From JAVBQU01 sp031548675 (GTDB taxonomy: Bacteria > Bacteroidota > Bacteroidia > Bacteroidales > P3), in NCBI GenBank assembly GCA_031548675.1, contig JAVBQU010000098.1, positions 1 to 12,739 of the forward strand: DNA of 12,739 nucleotides, in the 5' to 3' direction. A program made the translations under genes and the position numbers. Shown in pieces: positions 1 to 5,765 of the stretch (the stretch's first letter is position 1; every line of letters starts with the position of its first letter). Under the pieces are notes generated by a model. The model ran no database searches. It was given only the letters and a program-made list of their open reading frames with translations, and was not told the DNA's origin.

Positions 1-1
1 T

Positions 2-334
2 GCCTGCGACCACTATGTTTATCCCGAATATAAACTCGGAAATATTAAAGAAACACCACTCATCGACATGGCTTTGTCGAAAGGACAAGAACATTTCGGT
101 TATGCCAAAGATTTTACCTTACCCGTAAAATGCCGCGAATGCCGCTATTTGTTTGCCTGCTCCGGCGAATGTCCTAAAAACCGTTTGCTCAAAACCCGGC
201 AAGGCGAAGCCGGACTAAACTATCTCTGCAAAGGACTGTATAATTATTTCGAACATATAGACCCTTATATCCGTAAAATTGTACATCGTCTCGGTTATGA
301 AGTAGCTAGTGATGTGCCGCCCTTGAAAGCATAA
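2..334 (+). CDS. Anaerobic sulfatase-maturase-type radical SAM enzyme, C-terminal part (5' truncated)
   Basis: The reading frame is open from position 2 and runs off the left edge, so only the last 110 residues or so are present; the radical SAM core with its CxxxCxxC motif lies outside. What remains is a SPASM-type auxiliary iron-sulfur domain: a Cys followed by DHYVYPEYKLGNI, then CRECRYLFACSGEC, which has the CX2CX5CX3C spacing, and a further Cys about 18 residues later in NYLCKGLYNYF. In anSME/ChuR enzymes these cysteines hold two [4Fe-4S] clusters, and the enzyme oxidises an active-site Cys or Ser of sulfatases to formylglycine in the cytoplasm without oxygen. The DHYVYPEY stretch and the short tail ending about 35 residues after the last Cys match that family well. 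Other SPASM peptide-modifying enzymes are less likely but cannot be excluded without the N-terminus. The next gene starts 40 bases downstream on the same strand, so co-transcription is plausible. Confidence 0.88.
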   Translation, partial: ACDHYVYPEYKLGNIKETPLIDMALSKGQEHFGYAKDFTLPVKCRECRYLFACSGECPKNRLLKTRQGEAGLNYLCKGLYNYFEHIDPYIRKIVHRLGYEVASDVPPLKA

Positions 335-374
335 AAAAATCCGATTTAAACTTTAAATTTATACGAAATTACCC

Positions 375-1130
375 ATGAACACAACCATCAACCCTATCAA
401 CGAATTTGAAAAAGAATTGGAAATTATGCTTGACTGGCATGAAATTGAAGAGGATTATAATGATTTGTTGAAACGCTATGCCAAAATTCCGGTAAAAGGC
501 TTTCGTCAGGGAAGTGTTCCGGCAGGTATTATTGAATCGACCTTTAAAAATGAGCTTAAAAATGATTTGGCGGCGGCTTGCTCCACCCGTTTTTGCCGGA
601 GGGCAATGAAAGAAAACGAACTCGAAGCCGGTTCGCCTATAGAAGTAAACGAAGCCGAACTTCAACGTAATCAATCTTTCTCTTTCAAAGCCCGATTTAT
701 CGAAATACCCAAATTCGACTTGCCCGATTATACAAATTTGGAGTTGAAAGCTACAGGTGATGAAGAAATTTTGAATGAAATTTCGGAAAAACTGCTTGAG
801 CAAACCACTATCCATATTTCTCCTTTATTGATAGAAAATGAACTGGATTATTCTGAAACCGAACAAGAAAATCCATCGGAAGAAGAACGCCAAGCTGCCT
901 TGCAACGCGTAAAATTAATGCTGATACTGAAAAAAATTGCTTCGCAAGACAGTATCGAAATCAATGATAAAGATGTGGACGACCGTATTCAATTTATAGC
1001 CGACGAAAATGGTATGCAAGCGAAAGAAGTGAAAGATTACCTTATGGCAAACGGCGGATTGGGACGCTTGTCCGATTCTTTACTGGCAGAGCATGTTTTG
1101 GCGTATATCTGGGAAAGAAACCACCAATAA
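375..1130 (+). CDS. Short trigger-factor-like chaperone lacking the PPIase domain
   Basis: This 251-residue protein resembles trigger factor, the ribosome-bound folding chaperone, but is little over half the usual 430-450 residues. Residues 1 to about 115 look like the ribosome-binding domain, including GFRQGSVP at 42-49, which corresponds to the GFRxGKxP signature loop that contacts the ribosomal exit tunnel; the usual Lys is Ser here. The stretch ending in IPKFDLPDYTNLELK is where this domain normally hands over to the linker. The FKBP-type PPIase domain is absent, and the sequence goes straight to a shortened substrate-binding domain: LLEQTTIHISPLLIENELDY, an acidic segment, then helices such as RVKLMLILKKIASQDSIEINDKD. 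The frame is uninterrupted, so this is a domain architecture rather than a frameshift. It is probably a paralogue beside a full-length tig elsewhere (inference). It may be co-transcribed with the upstream radical SAM gene. The start is the first ATG; no strong Shine-Dalgarno is visible. Confidence 0.8.
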   Translation: MNTTINPINEFEKELEIMLDWHEIEEDYNDLLKRYAKIPVKGFRQGSVPAGIIESTFKNELKNDLAAACSTRFCRRAMKENELEAGSPIEVNEAELQRNQSFSFKARFIEIPKFDLPDYTNLELKATGDEEILNEISEKLLEQTTIHISPLLIENELDYSETEQENPSEEERQAALQRVKLMLILKKIASQDSIEINDKDVDDRIQFIADENGMQAKEVKDYLMANGGLGRLSDSLLAEHVLAYIWERNHQ

Positions 1131-1201
1131 GTTCTTGTACATTTTTTTATTAATGCCAGAGGTATTGCATATTTATAGAAACAGAATATATTTAGATTGT
1201 A

Positions 1202-1219
1202 CGACCCTTTTTAGGGTCG
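1202..1219. terminator. Possible bidirectional terminator hairpin
   Basis: A perfect 7-bp stem (CGACCCT at 1202-1208 with AGGGTCG at 1213-1219) closes a TTTT loop. It sits between the convergent trigger-factor-like gene and the DUF6624 gene, where a shared terminator would be expected. Neither side has a clean T-run directly after the stem, only AT-rich sequence, so termination activity is uncertain. The rest of the 172-base gap is AT-rich and shows nothing else recognisable. Confidence 0.4.
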
Positions 1220-1302
1220 AATATATATTACCTAAAGGTTTTTTCTATAAATATATAAACCCTACGGATAGAACGTATTCTTATATAGAACTGAGATTAT
1301 TG

Positions 1303-2274
1303 CTATTCATTATAATACTCTTCGGGTATGCGGATATTATTTTCTTTACAATATTCTTCAATTGTTGTTGAATATCCCATTTCTTTCCTACGTTGATTTA
1401 TATTTTTAAAATCTTCAACTGGTGATAAAGTTGTTTGTTCTTCCCATTTTCCATTTATTAAATGCCTTACAGATTGTGTACCATACAATTGTTTCTTTTT
1501 ATGTTGCAATAGATACCTATCTGTTAACATCGCATACGAACCGCTTAAAACATCTTTTTGCCGGAAAGCTTCGGAATAAATCTTATAATATTTTTTGCGA
1601 ATGGGAAAATCGTGTTGTAAAATAAGAAAAGCATTCATACTGGCTGCTACTCCAACTTTAGAAATGGTAGGCCATCCGTGTTGCTTAACAATTTTGCGTA
1701 ATTTTTTCATGTTTTGTTTATCTATCTTCGCTTGTAGTCCCCAATTAAATTTTGTACCTTTTACTGAAACATAGGACATTCCCCTGTATTGTTGGTCATA
1801 AATCCCCATACGAAAAAGCTCTACAGCTAATGCTTGGTTTTGGGTAATAGAATCCCTTTGCAAATACTCTTTTTCAATGGTATCAGTAATTGCATCCCAT
1901 CTGCTTTTATAGGTATGTAAAGTGTCGAAACCCAAATGAACATATACAAAATCATTCTTGTACGGATTTATCAAAACAAACTGACGCAAATAATAAAATG
2001 CAGAATCTATTTCTCCAAGTTTTGTGTAGCAAAGTGCTAAGTTGTAATAAACTTCATATCTTTCATAATAAGAAGTATCTCCGGGTAACCTTTCAGGCAT
2101 TTTGTTTATACATTCTCTATAGAGTTCTTTTTTTATAAAAGAATCTTCACGAGGATATACAGAGTACCCTGCGTTGACATAATAAGCATAAGTCTTCTTT
2201 TCTTGAGAAAAGCATAAATTTGTAATTATCAATACAAATATTAGAATAAGGTAATAATAAGCTTTGGTTTTCAT
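1303..2274 (-). CDS. Secreted DUF6624-like protein with a TPR-like repeat, function unknown
   Basis: This 323-residue protein starts with MKTKAYYYLILIFVLIITNL, a hydrophobic signal peptide probably cleaved near FSQ at 22-24; the nearby Cys21 has no proper lipobox, so export to the periplasm by signal peptidase I is more likely than lipoprotein anchoring. Residues about 70-104 (YYNLALCYTKLGEIDSAFYY) read as a single TPR-like helix pair. The C-terminal half carries a pattern I associate with DUF6624: QHGWPTISKVG (198-208), ILQHD (218-222), LTDR (250-253) and QLYGTQ (262-267). No catalytic activity is established for that family to my knowledge, so I assign none. The final 60 residues are charged and end in EEYYNE. 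The gene is monocistronic, convergent with the gene to its left and divergent from comM, with its own candidate promoter. The family call rests on motif memory and should be taken as moderate. Confidence 0.7.
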   Translation of the reverse strand: MKTKAYYYLILIFVLIITNLCFSQEKKTYAYYVNAGYSVYPREDSFIKKELYRECINKMPERLPGDTSYYERYEVYYNLALCYTKLGEIDSAFYYLRQFVLINPYKNDFVYVHLGFDTLHTYKSRWDAITDTIEKEYLQRDSITQNQALAVELFRMGIYDQQYRGMSYVSVKGTKFNWGLQAKIDKQNMKKLRKIVKQHGWPTISKVGVAASMNAFLILQHDFPIRKKYYKIYSEAFRQKDVLSGSYAMLTDRYLLQHKKKQLYGTQSVRHLINGKWEEQTTLSPVEDFKNINQRRKEMGYSTTIEEYCKENNIRIPEEYYNE

Positions 2275-2343
2275 AATATTGAATAGTAAGTTCTAAAATA
2301 TATTGCTATAAATAAAGAGACAATCTAAATTATTTTTATCAAA

Positions 2344-2366
2344 CTAATTATCTAATTACAAAGATA
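2344..2366 (-). promoter_or_regulatory. Candidate promoter and operator-like palindrome for the DUF6624 gene
   Basis: Read on the - strand, TATCTTTG (2366-2359) matches the Bacteroidota -7 consensus TAnnTTTG, about 85 bases upstream of the start codon. No TTTG -33 element is present at the expected spacing. Directly downstream, at the expected transcription start, lies TAATTAGATAATTA (2358-2345), an inverted repeat with a 2-base centre that could bind a dimeric regulator. The operator role is inference from position and symmetry. Confidence 0.42.
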
Positions 2367-2480
2367 AAAAAAATGTCTTACCTGTTTTGCTTTTCCGTTA
2401 AGAAATTTATAATTAATATCCTAAAGAAGAATATAAATCTTGAGTATAATCCCTGCATGCATTTTATTTTTAGACAAATT

Positions 2481-2512
2481 TTTGGGAATTTCATGAAAAG
2501 TAATTACTTTTG
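2481..2512 (+). promoter_or_regulatory. Bacteroidota-type promoter of comM/yifB with overlapping palindrome
   Basis: A TTTG -33 element (2481-2484) and a TACTTTTG -7 element (2505-2512, consensus TAnnTTTG) are separated by 20 bases, the expected spacing for the primary sigma factor of Bacteroidota. Transcription should start near 2519, giving a leader of only about 17 bases. The -7 element lies inside a perfect 16-base palindrome, AAAAGTAATTACTTTT (2496-2511), so a repressor bound there would block the promoter. Confidence 0.7.
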
Positions 2513-2535
2513 ATTCCTCTAAAAATATAATAGAT

Positions 2536-4074
2536 ATGCTCGTTAAAACCTATGGCAGTGCTATTCATGGCGTAAATGCCCTTACCATAACTGTTGAAGT
2601 AAGTGTAGAACAAGGTGTAAGCTTTTTTATGGTCGGATTGCCCGATAATGCGGTAAAAGAAAGCCAACACCGCATAGAAGCCGCTTTGCGTAACAGTGGT
2701 TATAAACTGCCCGGAAAAAGTATTCTCATCAATATGGCTCCGGCAGATATCCGCAAAGAAGGCTCTTCTTACGATTTACCGATAGCAATTGGAATTTTGG
2801 CTGCATCGGAGCAGATTCCATCTGTGGATATAGATAAATATGTAATAATGGGAGAACTTTCGTTAGACGGAAGCCTTATGCCCATAAAAGGAGCTTTACC
2901 TATCGCCATCGAAGCACAGAAAAACGGATTTAAAGGTATTATCCTGCCCAAGCAAAATGTGATGGAAGCGGCTATTGTCAATAAATTGGATGTTTATGGA
3001 GTAGAACATATCACACAGGTTATTGATTTCTTCAAAGGTACGGCAGACATAGAACCTACAGTCATCAATACAAGGGAAGAATTTTTTTCCAAGCTGAGTG
3101 GATATGAATTTGATTTTGCCGATGTAAAAGGGCAAGAAAATATTGAACGGGCATTGGAGATAGCTGCTGCAGGCGGACACAATGTAATCTTGGTAGGAGC
3201 TCCCGGTTCCGGAAAAACGATGCTGGCCAAACGCCTGCCGTCTATCCTGCCCCCTCTTAACTTGCACGAAGCATTAGAAACAACCAAAATACATTCCGTT
3301 GCCGGAAAAATGGGCAAGCATTCCTCTTTGATTTCAATACGTCCGTTTCGTTCTCCACATCACACCATTAGCGATGTAGCTTTAGTCGGTGGAGGAGGAA
3401 TCCCCCAGCCGGGCGAAATTTCTTTGGCTCACAACGGAGTTTTATTTTTAGATGAACTGCCTGAATTTAAACGGGGCGTTTTGGAAGTTTTGAGGCAGCC
3501 TATTGAAGAACGGAGTATTGTTATATCCCGTGCCAAATTAACAATTGAATACCCTTCAAGTTTTATGTTGATTGCAGCTATGAATCCCTGTCCATGCGGA
3601 TATTACAATCATCCAGAAAAAGATTGTGTATGTGCTCCCGGATTCGTACAAAAATATCTGAATAAAATTTCAGGTCCGTTGTTAGACCGTATCGACATTC
3701 ATATAGAAGTCGTTCCCGTTCCGTTCAAAGACTTATCGTCTGCCCGAACCGGAGAAAAAAGCGAAGCCATCCGACAAAGAGTGATACAAGCGCGCAATAT
3801 TCAGGAACAACGCTTTGCCAGTCATAAAGACATCCACTGCAACGCCCAAATGAGTTCGAAACTCCTGCGTGAAGTCTGCAATATAAACGAAGAAAGCAGT
3901 AATATGCTCAAAAATGCGATGGAGAAATTAGACCTTTCGGCAAGAGCTTACGACCGTATTTTAAAAGTTGCCCGTACAATTGCCGATTTAGACAACAGCC
4001 CGAATATAGAACCGCATCATTTAGCAGAAGCTATCCAAATGCGGAGCTTAGATAGAAGTAATTGGGGTAAGTAA
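2536..4074 (+). CDS. comM: ComM/YifB family AAA+ ATPase (Mg-chelatase-like)
   Basis: At 512 residues this is a full-length YifB/ComM protein. The N-terminal part (about 1-170) is the Lon-protease-like fold typical of the family, with GLPDNAVKES and INMAPADIRKEGSSYDLPIA. The AAA+ Mg-chelatase-type domain follows: Walker A GAPGSGKT (221-228), Walker B VLFLDE (302-307), an arginine-containing SGPLLDRIDIH segment near 380, and a Cys cluster C352, C354, C364, C366. The C-terminal helical domain ends in AEAIQMRSLDR. In Haemophilus and Vibrio, ComM is a hexameric branch-migration helicase that promotes integration of DNA during natural transformation; in non-competent bacteria the role is less clear. 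It is not a real magnesium chelatase subunit, since that pathway is absent here and the N-terminal domain is diagnostic. It is transcribed alone from a short-leader promoter. Confidence 0.93.
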   Translation: MLVKTYGSAIHGVNALTITVEVSVEQGVSFFMVGLPDNAVKESQHRIEAALRNSGYKLPGKSILINMAPADIRKEGSSYDLPIAIGILAASEQIPSVDIDKYVIMGELSLDGSLMPIKGALPIAIEAQKNGFKGIILPKQNVMEAAIVNKLDVYGVEHITQVIDFFKGTADIEPTVINTREEFFSKLSGYEFDFADVKGQENIERALEIAAAGGHNVILVGAPGSGKTMLAKRLPSILPPLNLHEALETTKIHSVAGKMGKHSSLISIRPFRSPHHTISDVALVGGGGIPQPGEISLAHNGVLFLDELPEFKRGVLEVLRQPIEERSIVISRAKLTIEYPSSFMLIAAMNPCPCGYYNHPEKDCVCAPGFVQKYLNKISGPLLDRIDIHIEVVPVPFKDLSSARTGEKSEAIRQRVIQARNIQEQRFASHKDIHCNAQMSSKLLREVCNINEESSNMLKNAMEKLDLSARAYDRILKVARTIADLDNSPNIEPHHLAEAIQMRSLDRSNWGK

Positions 4075-4086
4075 AAGAGAAAACAA

Positions 4087-4272
4087 GTCGTCGGCCGGGC
4101 CGAAAAGCCCAAATAAAACTAAACACTATTTCGGCCTGTTCGAAAAGGCATTTGGAAATTAAAACGTCTCGTCGGCCGGGCCGAAATCCCATAAAAAAAT
4201 AAAAATGCTTTATCGGCCGGGCCGATGATATGATTTAAGAAAAAAACGCTTCGTCGGCCCAGCCGACGAAGC
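4087..4272. repeat. Five regularly spaced GC-rich palindromic repeats, 40-41 bp period
   Basis: The 424-base gene-free stretch between comM and msrBA holds five copies of a 13-base palindrome, consensus TCGGCCGGGCCGA, starting at 4091, 4131, 4172, 4213 and 4254 (spacing 40, 41, 41, 41). Copies 1, 3 and 4 are identical; copy 2 (TCGGCCTGTTCGA) and copy 5 (TCGGCCCAGCCGA) have diverged. Each core is preceded on the + strand by an A-run and then a partly conserved stretch, best seen as AAAACGCTTCG before copy 5, AAAACGTCTCG before copy 3 and AAAATGCTTTA before copy 4. So the real unit is about 24 bases plus a non-conserved AT-rich filler of about 17. On the - strand every unit reads as a GC hairpin followed by a T-run. 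No copy is visible elsewhere in the window. From 4273 to 4498 I see nothing beyond AT-rich sequence. Confidence 0.85.
4240..4272 (-). terminator. Intrinsic terminator for msrBA (last unit of the palindrome array)
   Basis: Positions 4272-4262 and 4258-4248 form a perfect 11-bp GC-rich stem with a 3-base loop. On the - strand it is followed after one G by seven T residues (4246-4240), the classical rho-independent layout. It lies about 227 bases past the msrBA stop codon, so the transcript would carry a long 3' untranslated tail. Confidence 0.75.
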
Positions 4273-4498
4273 TAAAATAAATAATCAAAACTATAAAACC
4301 AGAGAAAATATGAATAAAAAAATTTCCGGAAAGTAGTATTTTCTTTAGTCAATTGAAACTGCAAAGTACAAAGCCGGAAACAACCCGTTCAACGAAGTTA
4401 ATCTATGTAATTATTACCAGACTGCTTCGTCCTTTTCTCTTAGCAGTTATGTATATTGCTGTTTTTTACCCGTATCTTGTTTTCTATTTTACTTAGCC

Positions 4499-5479
4499 CT
4501 AAAATCTTTTGGTGTAAACATGGCAATAAGGATGCTTACCCGTTTTAGTATAATAATCCTGATGATACGCTTCTGCCGGATAAAATGCTTCGAAAGGTGT
4601 AACTTTGGTTACAACATCGTATCCTTTCTCTTTTAGAATACCTATCAACTTGATAACAATCTTTTTTTGCTCTTCCGAAGTGTAGAAAATTTCAGAACGA
4701 TATTGAGGTCCCAAATCAGGACCCTGTCCGTCAACCTGTGTAGGGTCGTGTATTTCAAAAAATAATTTGGTAAGCGTTTCGTAGCTAACCAGCCCGCTGT
4801 TAAATATAACCTGAACCACTTCGGCATGCCCTGTGCTGTTATAGCACACATCTTCATACGAAGGATTTTTAATATAACCGCCAGAAAAACCTACAGTTGT
4901 TTCCAAAACCCCTTTTTGTTGCTTAAGCAGATGCTCAACACCCCAAAAACATCCTCCGGCAAAATAAGCTGTATCTCTTTTTACTGTATTTTCGGCTGAT
5001 TGAGGAACAAAATTTAATGAAATGGAATTAACGCAATGGCGGGTATTTTTAGACGTAAATTGTTCGCCCGTAAAAACATGACCCAAATGAGCTCCGCAGT
5101 TTGCACAGGTAATTTCCGTACGACGACCATCTGCATCCAAAGTACGGGTTACTGCTCCCGGTATTTCATCATCAAAGCTAGGCCATCCGCAATTAGAATC
5201 AAACTTATCATCAGACCGATACAAAGGAGCTCCACAGCGCTTGCAGGTATAAATTCCTTTTTCATGGTAATTATAATATTTTCCGGTAAAGGGCATTTCA
5301 GTCCCTTTGTGTAAAATAACGTTTTTCTCTTCAGGAGTTAATTTACTATCATCTATAGTCATATATTTATCCGATTTGGGTAGATTTGTATTATGTGATG
5401 TATCTTTTGCCGGTTCTTGGGCGCATGCTGTCCAAAAATTAACGCATACTAAAAGCATAATTCTCAAAAATGTTTTCAT
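4499..5479 (-). CDS. msrBA: Bifunctional peptide methionine sulfoxide reductase MsrB-MsrA, predicted lipoprotein
   Basis: This 326-residue fusion repairs oxidised methionine in proteins: the MsrB half reduces the R-sulfoxide and the MsrA half the S-sulfoxide. The N-terminus, MKTFLRIMLLVCVNFWTAC, is a lipoprotein-like signal with the lipidated Cys at 19; the lipobox has an unusual Trp at -3, so plain secretion is an alternative. MsrB occupies about 45-160, with zinc-binding CxxC pairs C79/C82 and C125/C128, the catalytic Cys149 in RHCVNS, and Cys97 in SNCGWPSF as a possible resolving residue. MsrA occupies about 168-326, with catalytic Cys177 in GGCFWG and Cys319 near the end as a resolving candidate. 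The order B then A is the reverse of many proteobacterial fusions, and there is no thioredoxin domain, so an envelope thiol donor is needed. The gene stands alone and probably protects cell-envelope proteins. Confidence 0.95.
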   Translation of the reverse strand: MKTFLRIMLLVCVNFWTACAQEPAKDTSHNTNLPKSDKYMTIDDSKLTPEEKNVILHKGTEMPFTGKYYNYHEKGIYTCKRCGAPLYRSDDKFDSNCGWPSFDDEIPGAVTRTLDADGRRTEITCANCGAHLGHVFTGEQFTSKNTRHCVNSISLNFVPQSAENTVKRDTAYFAGGCFWGVEHLLKQQKGVLETTVGFSGGYIKNPSYEDVCYNSTGHAEVVQVIFNSGLVSYETLTKLFFEIHDPTQVDGQGPDLGPQYRSEIFYTSEEQKKIVIKLIGILKEKGYDVVTKVTPFEAFYPAEAYHQDYYTKTGKHPYCHVYTKRF

Positions 5480-5486
5480 AACAGCA

Positions 5487-5494
5487 TTCCTCCC
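5487..5494 (-). promoter_or_regulatory. Strong Shine-Dalgarno site for msrBA
   Basis: On the - strand GGGAGGAA (5494-5487) lies 9 bases before the msrBA ATG, close to an ideal Shine-Dalgarno site and much stronger than the leaders of the other genes here. It fixes the start at 5479. An ATG just after it (5487-5485) would encode only Met-Leu-Leu before a TGA that overlaps the msrBA ATG; it is too close to the Shine-Dalgarno to be well used. Confidence 0.65.
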
Positions 5495-5515
5495 TATACA
5501 ATTTGTTATTGTATA
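5495..5515 (-). promoter_or_regulatory. Inverted repeat upstream of msrBA, operator or leader hairpin
   Basis: TATACAAT (5495-5502) and ATTGTATA (5508-5515) form a perfect 8-bp inverted repeat around 5 bases, ending right at the Shine-Dalgarno site. As DNA it looks like an operator for a dimeric regulator; as RNA it would be a weak AU hairpin next to the ribosome binding site. No TAnnTTTG element was found on the - strand upstream, so the promoter itself is unplaced. Confidence 0.5.
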
Positions 5516-5705
5516 ATAACATTTCTGTTGTAGATAAGTTTTAAATATGACCTATTCGTTAACACAGAACAACAAAGAAGCAAATTACGGGAATCTTTGG
5601 GATATATTCAAATTGAATGAGAAATCCTTTATACCCATACACGCAAATCAGATTCATTACGCCACATAACTTCGTTTTCTGTATAAATCATTGAAAAAAA
5701 TCCTG

Positions 5706-5713
5706 TAACTTTG
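5706..5713 (+). promoter_or_regulatory. Candidate -7 promoter element for hutH
   Basis: TAACTTTG matches the Bacteroidota -7 consensus TAnnTTTG and lies about 50 bases before the hutH start, predicting a leader of roughly 45 bases. No clean TTTG -33 element is present 19-21 bases upstream. Confidence 0.5.
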
Positions 5714-5765
5714 CTTTCTTAAAACCGCTTATTTTAAATAATCATAATCAAACCATAAAGTCCGA

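Noticed and set aside
375..1130. Trigger factor shortened by a frameshift or internal deletion error
   Set aside because: Both ends of the protein align to the proper terminal domains in one continuous frame, so a designed short architecture is the better reading.
1093..1371. Open frame overlapping the end of the trigger-factor-like gene on the + strand
   Set aside because: It overlaps the real gene in another frame, crosses an AT-rich gap and the end of the opposing gene, and its product shows no protein-like motif.
4087..4272. CRISPR array
   Set aside because: The regular spacing is CRISPR-like, but the conserved core is only 13 bases, the copies diverge, the fillers are about 17-28 AT-rich bases, and no cas gene is near.
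4441..4468. Second terminator for comM
   Set aside because: AGCAG/TTGCT before a T-run gives only a 5-bp stem with a wobble pair and a 10-base loop, too weak and almost 370 bases past the stop.
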